Below, piece after piece: positions 13,301 through 20,397 of a stretch of 29,292 nt of DNA. Source of the DNA: an uncultured bacterium (GTDB lineage Bacteria; Cyanobacteriota; Vampirovibrionia; Gastranaerophilales; Gastranaerophilaceae); NCBI GenBank assembly GCA_900553895.1, contig USFB01000026.1, forward strand, positions 1 to 29,292, given 5' to 3'. The translations under genes and the position numbers were made by a program. Under the pieces are notes generated by a model, which saw only the letters and a list, made by a program, of their open reading frames with translations, did no database searches and was not told the DNA's origin. Position 1 is the stretch's first letter. Every line of letters begins with the position of its first letter.

Positions 13301-14203
13301 GGCTTCGTTTGCTCTATTGCCTATAAAATTACCTGTTATATTACCGATAGTACCATTTGCGTTATCAATCGCACCACCTATAGTGGCATTGTTTTTTATA
13401 AAATCGCCGACTATATTGTCGATAGTACTATCATAACCGTTGTAAATAGCACCGCCCGCGCTTGCACTATTACCTATAAAATCACCCGTTATATCACCGA
13501 TAGTACCATTTTCGTTATCAATCGCACCGCCAGGATAGTTTGCGCTATTGTCTATAAAATCCTTATTAATATTCGCACCATTTTGATTTGTATCAATGCG
13601 TCCTGATGAAACTCTATCTTTATCAACGTTATAAATAATATCGTATTTGTCGCTCGTACCCTCAGTTAAAGGGGCATCAGATCTTCTTGACCAGGAATAG
13701 TATTTCACCTCTTTATTTACTGCGTCTTGATGACCGTATATTGTTTGCTTCAAATCTACTGAATAATAAACAGGAGTAAACTCCTTTGTTTGCACAACTT
13801 TATAATCCACTCCTTCAAGTGGAGTTTTTACAAGTTCTCCAGTAATTTTGTCATAATATTTAGTAACATTAACAACTTCAAATTTTGTTATAATATTATC
13901 ACCATCAGGCTTTGAACCATCTGCTTTTGCATCAACTTTTGTCAAGCGATAACCGCTATTCGGTGATAAAATAGGCACACTGTTTTTCTGAGGAATCATT
14001 ACATTATTTTTATGCAAATAGTCCAAAGTTGGCATATTTTTAGGTTTTAAAGACAAATCAACGTCATCAAGAGTCGCACCATTAGCCTGCGCGCCTATTA
14101 ACATCACGCCAACAACTAAAGCTAAATGTAAACTTTTCAACGTTACGCGTTTTACATCATTCTTGGTCGCATTACAATTTTCAACGGTTAAAATCTTCTT
14201 CAC
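10343..14203 (-). CDS. Autotransporter with Pmp-like FxxN/GGAI passenger repeats
   Basis: A type V secretion protein of 1286 residues. Residues 1-43 form an extended signal peptide: a long charged N-region, a hydrophobic core LHLALVVGVMLIGAQA and likely cleavage near Ala43. Residues 215-716 hold 16 units of F(I/V)xN followed by GGAI, the two tetrapeptides that define chlamydial polymorphic membrane proteins, usually separated by IGNITGDF. A beta-helix follows. Residues about 1025-1286 are the autotransporter beta-barrel (YSAWVKPYVSF at its start) ending in the aromatic FRWAIGK. The start is GTG, with GAGG 10 nt upstream; an ATG 15 nt further up is out of frame and ends at this GTG. An adhesin role is likely. 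The reverse-strand open frames within it are repeat artefacts. Confidence 0.93.
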   Translation of the reverse strand: MKKILTVENCNATKNDVKRVTLKSLHLALVVGVMLIGAQANGATLDDVDLSLKPKNMPTLDYLHKNNVMIPQKNSVPILSPNSGYRLTKVDAKADGSKPDGDNIITKFEVVNVTKYYDKITGELVKTPLEGVDYKVVQTKEFTPVYYSVDLKQTIYGHQDAVNKEVKYYSWSRRSDAPLTEGTSDKYDIIYNVDKDRVSSGRIDTNQNGANINKDFIDNSANYPGGAIDNENGTIGDITGDFIGNSASAGGAIYNGYDSTIDNIVGDFIKNNATIGGAIDNANGTIGNITGNFIGNRANEAGGAISNRDCSQVATSLADSDDSLEAMNNNAYSTVIGNITGNFVGNSAKYAGGAIANGGSAIGNITGDFIGNSAMSGGAIANGGSAIDNIIGDFVGNSAYENGGAIYNNYGSIDNITGDFIGNSSGSLGGAIYNFDSNQVAVGSLTPLNDSLEVMNNNAFNTVIGNITGNFIGNEASSGGAIYNRYGAIGNITGDFVGNTALGFFGGAIYNDNDSAIGNITGDFVGNHTRCQGGAIFNSYDAIIGDIAGDFIGNSTSNGEAYNVGGGAILNAGTIGDITGSFIKNYSNYFGGNAFGGAIANGGLGSIGNITADFINNNATTAGGAIYNDNTVFNHGPAERDTGIFIGNITGDFIGNSAGKAGGAIYNAISEPQENDLDDSNADSENLNTLANRSNIGYISGNFIGNHAGEIGGAIYSNANLNILADGKTSVYQGNYTEKNGVKDDNAIYMDNQATLNFNMKNNGKIYMADNIDGAIDVDSDDNSLSTYNVNIKGDDINNTTFYMLNDIRNANVTFDNTTINTINNQVHVYNFNSLAVASDTNFVADVDLANAQMDRITANSYGAHQGNLNVVGMNLLSDAKDPITEIYFAEQGLKDNVINGVSKAGEYNLPNGAQTTFYTPIYKYSATYDNRNDGGYFVFDRISAGNSSGNPSDNYNPAVLSPSVASQSGAYSTMNQTFNYAFQNSDNFMAIPYLERVAMRSANMYAMTPTGDATDVGTFSPLFDAKNETYSAWVKPYVSFENIPLKNGPKVSNISYGSLIGFDTPLKSVSRGWDRTWTGYIGYNGASQSFSGVDATQNGGLLGGTLTMYRGNFFNATTLSTGAIVGDNRTMYGTDNYTMLMAGIGNKTGYNIEFKDGLFIVQPNLLLSYTFVNTFDYTNAAGVRMKSDPLHAIQVAPGVKLIANTKNGWQPYIGVNMIWNILDKSRVTANDVRLPEMSIKPYVQYGLGVQKRFKDRFMAFGQAMIQNGGRNGIALSVGFRWAIGK
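12056..13561 (-). repeat. Sixteen degenerate FxxN...GGAI coding repeats
   Basis: Units of about 25-50 residues read (D/N)F(I/V)GN, a few residues, GGAI(Y/A/D)N, then a turn and IGNITG. A longer copy pair exists: DSLEAMNNNAYSTVIGNITG at residue 322 and DSLEVMNNNAFNTVIGNITG at 450, 128 residues apart. Confidence 0.9.
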
Positions 14204-14585
14204 GCCAACACAATCCTCATGTTTTATAGTTCCATCTATTTTTTGGGTCTAAATAGTTATACCTATCCTATTCTTTTAAGGGGAAATTTTATGTATTACA
14301 CGATTTTAAATCATATTTGGGGTAGAATAAGGTATATAATGTATATACTTATTATTACTCATTTTATAAAAATTTCAAGCTCAAAACTTAAAATTTGTTA
14401 AGATTTGTGTAGAAAAATTCATATAAAAAGAGAAAAAATACTTATGATTTATTAAGCTTTGATAAAAAATCTTTACATCGCGAAACATTTTGTTAATTTT
14501 AAAATGTTTTATGGTACATTATAAAAAGTAAATCCGTTATGGGGAATTAAGTTAGACTATCACAGGTTATTATAGGAGATGTTTG
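14204..14585. promoter_or_regulatory. Divergent intergenic region between autotransporter and winged-helix gene
   Basis: 382 bp with no convincing gene. It holds GTATATA (14332-14338) and its inverted copy TATATAC (14342-14348), 3 nt apart, and a second inverted repeat at 14483-14509. It is very AT-rich. Promoters for both flanking genes must lie here, but only the plus-strand one can be proposed with any detail. Confidence 0.5.
14483..14525 (+). promoter_or_regulatory. Inverted repeat and candidate extended -10 promoter of the winged-helix gene
   Basis: AAACATTTT (14483-14491) and AAAATGTTT (14501-14509) are perfect inverted copies 9 nt apart. Directly after comes TGGTACATT, an extended -10 (14513-14520...), placing the arms where a repressor or autoregulator would bind. 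The downstream gene encodes a DNA-binding protein, so self-control is possible but inferred. Confidence 0.4.
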
Positions 14586-15188
14586 ATGCCTAATTATTTG
14601 ACTAAGGAAGAGATAAGACAATGGAGAGGCTCTTTGGAAAAAATTACGCTGGAAGAATTCGCAGCAAGATTAGGAAAAGAAGTAGAAGAAAGCAAGCCAA
14701 CCAATGACGTTGTTGATATTGTTATGTCTAAAGGAACTTCAACAAGTACAAGCACAACTAATCACGAAAGTTTTTCTAAAATAGCAGAACGCGCGTTTGA
14801 AAGAGAACGTCAATTATCACACACGCCATTTTCTGTAAGAAAAAAAGAAATGAAGGCTCAAAAGGAAGAAATAGTAAAACCTGAACCTAAAAAACAAGAA
14901 GTTAAACCTATTTCTAAAAAAGAAACTGTTTTAGATAAAGTAGAAGAAGTTGCAACAATAAAAAATGATGTTCAAATTGTTCTAAAAAAATCTTTAACAG
15001 ATAGAGAACAAATGGTGTTTGAATATTTCTTGAACAATGTAGGTAAAACAGTTTTTGCTAAAGATTTGGCAACACTTTTGGATTTACCTAGAGATTACGT
15101 TTACAAATACATTAAAAACTTAAGAAATAAAATTGAAGGTGATAAATTAAAGAATGTACCTTCAGGTGGTTTTGTTTTAACAGAGTAG
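14586..15188 (+). CDS. Protein with C-terminal OmpR-type winged-helix domain
   Basis: A 200-residue soluble protein. An N-terminal helical segment (YLTKEEIRQWRGSLEKITLE) leads into a long Lys/Glu-rich low-complexity linker. The C-terminal 65 residues (LTDREQMVFEYFLNN, DLPRDYVYKYIKNLRNKIE, NVPSGGFVL) resemble the winged helix of OmpR/PhoB-type regulators: a recognition helix with basic residues, then a beta-wing with G-G-F-x-L. No receiver domain is present, so it is not a classical response regulator. The ATG at 14586 has AGGAG at 14574-14578, 7 nt upstream. The next gene starts right after its stop, so the two form an operon. The target genes are unknown. Confidence 0.75.
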   Translation: MPNYLTKEEIRQWRGSLEKITLEEFAARLGKEVEESKPTNDVVDIVMSKGTSTSTSTTNHESFSKIAERAFERERQLSHTPFSVRKKEMKAQKEEIVKPEPKKQEVKPISKKETVLDKVEEVATIKNDVQIVLKKSLTDREQMVFEYFLNNVGKTVFAKDLATLLDLPRDYVYKYIKNLRNKIEGDKLKNVPSGGFVLTE

Positions 15189-16283
15189 ATGATGAAAGTT
15201 GTTAATTTACTTGAATTCTTAAATAATGCTCAAGCTTTATTCACTTTGAATTATGCAAAGTGTTCGGAGGAACTTGTTAATTTTTTGGATTTAATGACAG
15301 AAGATGAACAGTTTACTCAGAGAATAGATTTGGGCATTATTTTTGTTGACCAAAAGAGTTTTGATGAATTTACTATAGTGGATGGGTTAAATAGAATTCT
15401 ATCGTTGTCGCTTCTTTTACATGCGGTTTGTGAGTGTTATAAAAAAACTACTGCGCAGAATGAAAAGGCTATTCGTACTATAAGAAAAAAATATTTATTA
15501 AGCCATGGCAAATCAAAATTAAAACTTAAAGAAAAAGATAATGAGTTGTTTAATAAGATTATAAATGGTGAGCGTTTATCGGGGCACGAAAAAGCAAAAC
15601 CGATGTTTAAGCTGTTGCATAACTTTTGGTCACAAATAAAAGAAGAAAAATTGCAAGCAGCAAAAATATTTACAATGCTTAAGAAGATTGAGGTTACGCT
15701 GGTTGAAACAGACGAGGTTTCAAAGAGAAATCTATATTACAAACTCAACGCTAACCGCAACTTGAACCAAATAAGTTTAATTGAGGACTTTTTAAAAGAA
15801 AACGGTGTTGAAAAGCATTGGCAAGAAATTCGAAAGAAATATTTTCCAAAAGATAGCGATTTAGAATTATTTTTGAAAGATTTTTTTGTAACAAAATTCA
15901 ATTACAAAAAATTCAATCCTGAAAGACTTTATGAGTCATTTGTTAATTATTTTGAAACAATGATGCAATACATGCCGGAAGACGTTTTGATGAACAAAAT
16001 GAAGCGTTCAGCCGGATTATACTACAATATTTTAAACATTAATATTGCTAATGATGCTATAAAACAGGCTTTAATCAAAATTAAAATGCATGCCGGAGAA
16101 GATACATACGCGTATATTCTTGATGTTTATGAAGATTATATAGAAAATAATCTTACAGAAACTACGTTTGTTGAAATATTAAATACAATTGATGAATATT
16201 TGAAAAACAGATTAGAAACAGGTAAAAACATAGAATTTAACGAACTGATTCAGTATTTGAACGCATTTATTACTTGCAAATAA
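15189..16283 (+). CDS. DUF262/GmrSD-N-like protein with altered DGQQR motif
   Basis: A 364-residue protein whose residues 47-80 (IDLGIIFVDQ... FTIVDGLNRILSLSLLLHAV) match the L-G-x-I-x...(I/V)-D-G-Q-Q-R-L-T-T-L-x-L-L core of the DUF262 domain found in GmrSD-type restriction and related defence proteins. Here the motif reads D65-G-L-N-R69. Residues 183-203 (YYKLNANRNLNQISLIEDFL) match the later F-x-x-L-N-x-x-G-x-x-L-x-x-x-D-L-I-K block. The Y-Q-R-x-Y-x-W block expected near the N-terminus is not seen. No C-terminal DUF1524/HNH nuclease (H-I-x-P...) is present. It starts directly after the winged-helix gene stop with a weak ribosome binding site, so coupling is likely. Either a regulator or a decayed defence protein. 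Confidence 0.6.
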   Translation: MMKVVNLLEFLNNAQALFTLNYAKCSEELVNFLDLMTEDEQFTQRIDLGIIFVDQKSFDEFTIVDGLNRILSLSLLLHAVCECYKKTTAQNEKAIRTIRKKYLLSHGKSKLKLKEKDNELFNKIINGERLSGHEKAKPMFKLLHNFWSQIKEEKLQAAKIFTMLKKIEVTLVETDEVSKRNLYYKLNANRNLNQISLIEDFLKENGVEKHWQEIRKKYFPKDSDLELFLKDFFVTKFNYKKFNPERLYESFVNYFETMMQYMPEDVLMNKMKRSAGLYYNILNINIANDAIKQALIKIKMHAGEDTYAYILDVYEDYIENNLTETTFVEILNTIDEYLKNRLETGKNIEFNELIQYLNAFITCK

Positions 16284-16398
16284 ATTTTATCTCCTAATTG
16301 TAGAGCAAACGTTTTGATATCATTAAAAAATAGTTAAAAATATTAAGTTTTGTAATTTTTTGTATTAAGATTTAGATATAGAGCAAAAAGGACTTATT

Positions 16399-17433
16399 AT
16401 GAAATACAAAGATTATTATGAAATATTGGGTGTAAGTCGAGATGCGGATGCAGCAGCGATAAAATCTGCATACAGAAAATTGGCTAGAAAATATCACCCT
16501 GATGTTAATAAAACAAAAGAAGCAGAAGAAAAATTTAAAGATATAAACGAAGCTTACGAAGTTTTGTCAGATAAGGCTAAACGTCAAAGATATGACAGCT
16601 TGGGCTCTAACTGGCAAGGTGGAGCTGATTACACTCCACCTCCGGGATTTGAAAACTTTAATTTCAACTTCAACCAAGGCGGTGCACAAAGCTTTGACTT
16701 TGGCGGAAGCGGTTTCTCAGATTTCTTCGGTTCATTGTTTGGTGATATGATGGGGGGAATGGCAGGTGGTCAAGGTGCTAACTTTGGCGGATTTGATTTC
16801 TCTCAAGCAGGAGGAAGAGGTGCTTCACAAGCACGTTCAAGAAGAACTGCACAACAAGCCAAAACAGAAGATTTAGATATCACAAAAAATCTTAATGTAA
16901 CAGCGAAAGAAATTTTTGAAGGGAAACCAATATCAGTAACCTTTACAGACATGGAAAAATGCCCGTATTGTCATGGCGGTTATTGTTCACACTGTGGCGG
17001 AACAGGAATTATTTCAACCCCAAGGACTGTAAAAGTTAAATTACCGAAAGGCGTTACAGAAGGTAAAAAAGTTCGTTTGAAAGGCGAAGGTAAGGCTGAT
17101 GAATACGGTCGCAAAGGTGATTTGTATTTAGTTGTCCATTTTAAGGATTCTGAGTACGAGTTTGATGGTGATAATTTGGTAAAAGAAGTTGAAATTACAC
17201 CTCCTGAAGCAGTTTTAGGATGTTCTAAAGACATTGAAACCTTGCATGGTAAGATTAATATAAAAATTCCGGCAGGTGTTTCAAGCGGTCAATCATTAAG
17301 ATTAAAACAAATGGGATTACCTAAAAATAGTGGCTTTGGGGACTTAAATGCAAAAATTAAAATAGTCGTTCCTAAAAATTTGTCTAGCGAAATAATTGAT
17401 TTATACAAAAAAATTCAAAAATTAAGTGTTTAA
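16399..17433 (+). CDS. DnaJ-type co-chaperone with a half zinc domain
   Basis: A 344-residue Hsp40. The J domain (residues 4-68) has the HPD motif at 33-35 (KYHPDVN) that stimulates DnaK. A Gly/Phe-rich linker at about 79-140 follows. Residues 188-199 carry CPYCHGGYCSHC, only two CxxC pairs, where a full DnaJ has four CxxCxGxG modules. The two C-terminal substrate-binding beta domains (VKVKLPKGVTEGKKVRLKGE; INIKIPAGVSSGQSLRLKQM) and a short end complete it. It is therefore between type I DnaJ and CbpA. AAAAGGA lies 6 nt upstream of the ATG. It is monocistronic, with its own terminator. Confidence 0.92.
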   Translation: MKYKDYYEILGVSRDADAAAIKSAYRKLARKYHPDVNKTKEAEEKFKDINEAYEVLSDKAKRQRYDSLGSNWQGGADYTPPPGFENFNFNFNQGGAQSFDFGGSGFSDFFGSLFGDMMGGMAGGQGANFGGFDFSQAGGRGASQARSRRTAQQAKTEDLDITKNLNVTAKEIFEGKPISVTFTDMEKCPYCHGGYCSHCGGTGIISTPRTVKVKLPKGVTEGKKVRLKGEGKADEYGRKGDLYLVVHFKDSEYEFDGDNLVKEVEITPPEAVLGCSKDIETLHGKINIKIPAGVSSGQSLRLKQMGLPKNSGFGDLNAKIKIVVPKNLSSEIIDLYKKIQKLSV

Positions 17434-17467
17434 AAAATAGGATGGATAAACTCCATCCTATTTTTTT
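17432..17467 (+). terminator. Rho-independent terminator of the DnaJ-type gene
   Basis: TAGGATGGA (17438-17446) pairs with TCCATCCTA (17452-17460) around a 5-nt loop, followed by seven T. The upstream A run overlaps the stop codon. Confidence 0.9.
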
Positions 17468-17479
17468 ATAATATTTTAC

Positions 17480-17508
17480 TTGACATATTCCCTTAAAATT
17501 AAGACAAT
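17480..17508 (+). promoter_or_regulatory. Candidate promoter of the gcv operon
   Basis: A consensus -35 TTGACA lies at 17480-17485. The -10 is weak: GACAAT at 17503-17508 with a 17-nt spacer. The gap to gcvT leaves no room for a glycine riboswitch. Confidence 0.45.
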
Positions 17509-17529
17509 AATAAAAGATATGGGGGGTGT

Positions 17530-18633
17530 ATGACTAAACAAACTTTTTTACACGATAAACACGTAGCACTTGGGGCGAGAATGGTTGATTTTGCCGGTTG
17601 GGATATGCCGGTTCAGTATTCTTCAATTATTGAAGAGCATAAAACAGTTAGAGAGGCAGTTGGTTTGTTTGATGTTTCACACATGGGTGAAGTTATTGTT
17701 TATGGAGAAGATGCGCTTCCGTATTTAAATAAGCTTGTTCCGCAAGATGTGACAAAGCTTGTTGATTCAAAAGCCGTTTATTGCCAACTTACAAATAAGC
17801 AAGGCGGAATTATTGATGATTTAATTATTTATAAGCTTGAAGATAAGAAATACTTAATTATAGCAAACGCTTCAAGAATTGATGAAGATTTGAACTGGAT
17901 GGTTCGCAATAAATGCGGATTTGAAGTTTCAATTGTTAATGAATCGCACAATTATTCACTTTTAGCTGTTCAAGGACCTAAAGCTTGTGAACTTATCAAA
18001 AAGCTTGGTGTTAATGAGTTGCCACCGTTTTTCTCAATCAAGCGAGGAGAATTGTTTAACATAAATCTTTGGATTTCAAGAACCGGCTATACAGGTGAAG
18101 ACGGTGTTGAAATTATGGTTAGAAACGAATTCTCAGAATACTTATGGGATAAACTTTTAGAAGCAGGTAAGGAATTCGGAATTAAGCCAATCGGGCTTGG
18201 TGCAAGAGATACTTTGAGATTAGAAGCGGCTTTACATCTTTACGGCAATGATTTGGATGAAAATACAACTCCGATTGAAGCAGGACTTGCTTGGTCAGTA
18301 TGTAAAAATAAAACAGAAGATTATAATGGTAAAGCAAGAATTGAAGAGCAATTGAGAAATGGAGTTAAAAAGAAACTAATCGGTTTAAAAATGCTTGATA
18401 AATCAATTGCAAGACATGGTTATGATGTATTTTACAATAACGAAAAAATTGGAGTTATTACAAGCGGTGGAATTTCGCCAATCAGAGGTGATAATATTGC
18501 ACTGGCATACATAAAAAATCTTGACAATTTAGCTGTAGGCTCTACAATTCAAGTATCAATAAGAGAAAAATTACACGACGCTGAAATCGTAAAACGTCCT
18601 TTTGTGGAAAAGAAAAATAAGACAAATAAATAG
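17530..18633 (+). CDS. gcvT: Glycine cleavage system T protein (aminomethyltransferase)
   Basis: Transfers the methylene group from the aminomethyl-lipoyl arm of GcvH to tetrahydrofolate and releases ammonia. The 367 residues are collinear with the family: LGARMVDFAGWDMPVQY at the N-terminus, VGLFDVSHMGE, the folate-site loop QGGIIDDLIIY, ISRTGYTGEDGVEI, the GLGARDTLRLEAALHLYGND block and, near the end, GVITSGGISPIRG. GGGGGG ahead of the ATG acts as the ribosome binding site. It is the first gene of gcvT-gcvH-gcvPA, 12 nt before gcvH. Confidence 0.97.
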   Translation: MTKQTFLHDKHVALGARMVDFAGWDMPVQYSSIIEEHKTVREAVGLFDVSHMGEVIVYGEDALPYLNKLVPQDVTKLVDSKAVYCQLTNKQGGIIDDLIIYKLEDKKYLIIANASRIDEDLNWMVRNKCGFEVSIVNESHNYSLLAVQGPKACELIKKLGVNELPPFFSIKRGELFNINLWISRTGYTGEDGVEIMVRNEFSEYLWDKLLEAGKEFGIKPIGLGARDTLRLEAALHLYGNDLDENTTPIEAGLAWSVCKNKTEDYNGKARIEEQLRNGVKKKLIGLKMLDKSIARHGYDVFYNNEKIGVITSGGISPIRGDNIALAYIKNLDNLAVGSTIQVSIREKLHDAEIVKRPFVEKKNKTNK

Positions 18634-18645
18634 GAGATAATTTAA

Positions 18646-19020
18646 ATGAACGAAAGCATGTTATGCACAAAAACTCATGAATATGTTTTAGAAGAAGGTG
18701 AAAATTACGCAGTTGGTATTACAGATTATGCAATCGAACAATTGGGTGACATTGTTTTTATAGAATTGCCGGAAGTTGGTGCCACATTCTCTAAAAACGA
18801 AGCATTCGCAACTATTGAATCAGTTAAAGCTGCTTCTGAAATTTATATGCCGATTTCTGGTGAAGTAGTTGAAATTAACGAAGAAATTGTTGATAGTCCT
18901 GAATTATTAAATGATGAAAGCTATGAAAACAAATGGTTTGTAAAAATCAAATCAGACGCAAATCAAGTTGAATTTGCAGATTTAATGGATTACTCAGATT
19001 ATAAAGAAGAAATTGAATAA
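18646..19020 (+). CDS. gcvH: Glycine cleavage system H protein
   Basis: The lipoyl carrier that shuttles the aminomethyl group between the P, T and L proteins. The 124 residues fit the family. The lipoylated lysine is Lys61 in TIESVKAASEIYMPISGEV, and the flanks THEYVL, GITDYAIEQLGDIVFIELP and ELLNDESYENKWFVKIK are characteristic. AGGAG precedes the ATG. Its stop overlaps the gcvPA start (TAATG), so the two are translationally coupled. Confidence 0.97.
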   Translation: MNESMLCTKTHEYVLEEGENYAVGITDYAIEQLGDIVFIELPEVGATFSKNEAFATIESVKAASEIYMPISGEVVEINEEIVDSPELLNDESYENKWFVKIKSDANQVEFADLMDYSDYKEEIE

Positions 19021-20258
19021 TGAAAAATTTTTTAGCACACACAGACGAAATCAGAAAACAAATGTTAGATGAAATATCTCTAGCGTCTGTTGAAGATTTA
19101 TTTAAACAAATACCTGTAAAATTTAAGGATTTCAACCTTTACAATCCTAAAAGTGAAATGGAAGCTCAAAAAGAGATTAAAAAGCTTGCAAAAAAGAATA
19201 AAACCGAGTATGCAAACTTTTTAGGCGGAGGAGTTTACAATAAGTTTATTCCGGCATGCGTAAATTATGTAGCACAAAGGTTTGAATTTTTGACTGCTTA
19301 TACTCCTTATCAGCCTGAAATTTCACAGGGAACTTTGCAAATAATCTATGAATATCAGACTATGATTTCAAGATTGACCGGCATGGATATTGCAAATGCT
19401 TCTATGTATGACGGTGGTTCGGCTTGCGCAGAAGCTATTTTGATGGCACATAGAATTGCAAAAGGCAAAAAGAACAAGGCACTTGTTTCCAATTTGCTCA
19501 ATCCTGAGTACAAAGAGGTTGTAAAAACTTATACTTGGGCACAAGGGATTGAAGTTGAGTGGTTTGATGAATTACCTGAAAATACGGCAGATTATTGTTG
19601 TGTTTTAGTTCAGTATCCTGATTACTTTGGTGAAGTCAGAGCATTAGTTAAACCCGATACTTTGTTTATTGTCTGCGCTAATTTATCGGCTTTAGCTGTA
19701 ATCAAACCGCCAGTCGAAGCTGATATTGTTGTCGGTGATATTCAACCTCTTGGAGTTTCAATGAGTTTTGGCGGGCCTCATGCCGGCTATATGGCTTGTA
19801 AAGAAGCTTATATGCGTCAACTTCCCGGACGTTTGGTTGGAAGAACTATTGATGCTGATGGAGAACAAGCTTTTACGCTTACTATCCAAACAAGAGAACA
19901 ACATATCAAGCGTGAAAAAGCAACAAGTAATATTTGTTCTAACCAATCGCTGGTCGCTCTATCTGCAACTTTATATTTGAGTCTTTTAGGCGAAAAAGGA
20001 TTTAAAGAAGCGAGCATATTGTCTGCGAATATGGCGCATGCTTTGTCTAAAATGCTTAACGGTAAAGGCGTTAGGACAATGAACAAAAACTTCTTTAATG
20101 AATTTGTTGTTGAAGTTGAGGATGCTGATAAGTATTTGGCTAGATTAAAAGAGGCAAATATATTGGGCGGAATTAAAATTGACGATAGAAGGGTTTTGGT
20201 TTGTGCAACCGAAATGAACACAGAAGAAGAAATTTTGGATTATATTGAAGCTCTTTAA
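19020..20258 (+). CDS. gcvPA: Glycine dehydrogenase (decarboxylating) subunit 1, P protein N-terminal half
   Basis: One half of the split, PLP-dependent P protein that decarboxylates glycine. The 412 residues show the subunit-1 hallmarks: PYQPEISQGTLQIIYEYQTMISRLTGMDIANASMYDGGSA near the middle of the N-terminal part (residues 97-136), then the GVSMSFGGPHAGYMA and RLPGRLVGRT-like blocks. It is somewhat shorter than the usual roughly 440. The PLP lysine resides in subunit 2 (gcvPB), which is not next to it: a terminator follows at 20282, so gcvPB must be elsewhere in the genome or missing. Confidence 0.95.
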   Translation: MKNFLAHTDEIRKQMLDEISLASVEDLFKQIPVKFKDFNLYNPKSEMEAQKEIKKLAKKNKTEYANFLGGGVYNKFIPACVNYVAQRFEFLTAYTPYQPEISQGTLQIIYEYQTMISRLTGMDIANASMYDGGSACAEAILMAHRIAKGKKNKALVSNLLNPEYKEVVKTYTWAQGIEVEWFDELPENTADYCCVLVQYPDYFGEVRALVKPDTLFIVCANLSALAVIKPPVEADIVVGDIQPLGVSMSFGGPHAGYMACKEAYMRQLPGRLVGRTIDADGEQAFTLTIQTREQHIKREKATSNICSNQSLVALSATLYLSLLGEKGFKEASILSANMAHALSKMLNGKGVRTMNKNFFNEFVVEVEDADKYLARLKEANILGGIKIDDRRVLVCATEMNTEEEILDYIEAL

Positions 20259-20281
20259 TTTTTGAGCCGAAGTTTGAAGTT

Positions 20282-20320
20282 AAAAGCGAGAAATTCAAAA
20301 AAAGAATTTCTCGCTTTTTA
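20282..20320 (+). terminator. Rho-independent terminator of the gcv operon
   Basis: AAAAGCGAGAAATTC (20282-20296) is perfectly inverted at GAATTTCTCGCTTTT (20304-20318), with a 7-nt A loop and trailing T: a 15-bp stem. Confidence 0.93.
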
Positions 20321-20339
20321 ATTTCTTTGAACACATTTT

Positions 20340-20368
20340 TTGCACCAATAACTTATTTATGATAAAAT
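20340..20368 (+). promoter_or_regulatory. Promoter of the nucleoside transporter gene
   Basis: TTGCAC (20340-20345), a 17-nt spacer and TAAAAT (20363-20368) with a TG one base before it. This is the best sigma-70-type promoter in the window. Confidence 0.7.
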
Positions 20369-20397
20369 TATTCTCATAGAAAAATCAAGGAGTGTAA

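Noticed and set aside
12299..13606. Three plus-strand frames inside the autotransporter, rich in Ile, Thr and Tyr with repeated ITYKITCYI
   Set aside because: Exact reverse-strand reading of the IGNITGDF repeats; no ribosome binding sites.
14200..14220. Short upstream frame (ATG, six codons, TGA) overlapping the autotransporter GTG start
   Set aside because: No Shine-Dalgarno of its own; the GAGG within it serves the GTG start. Translational coupling is possible but not supported.
17461..17529. Glycine riboswitch before gcvT
   Set aside because: Only about 60 nt separate the previous terminator from the ATG, and no glycine aptamer core is visible.
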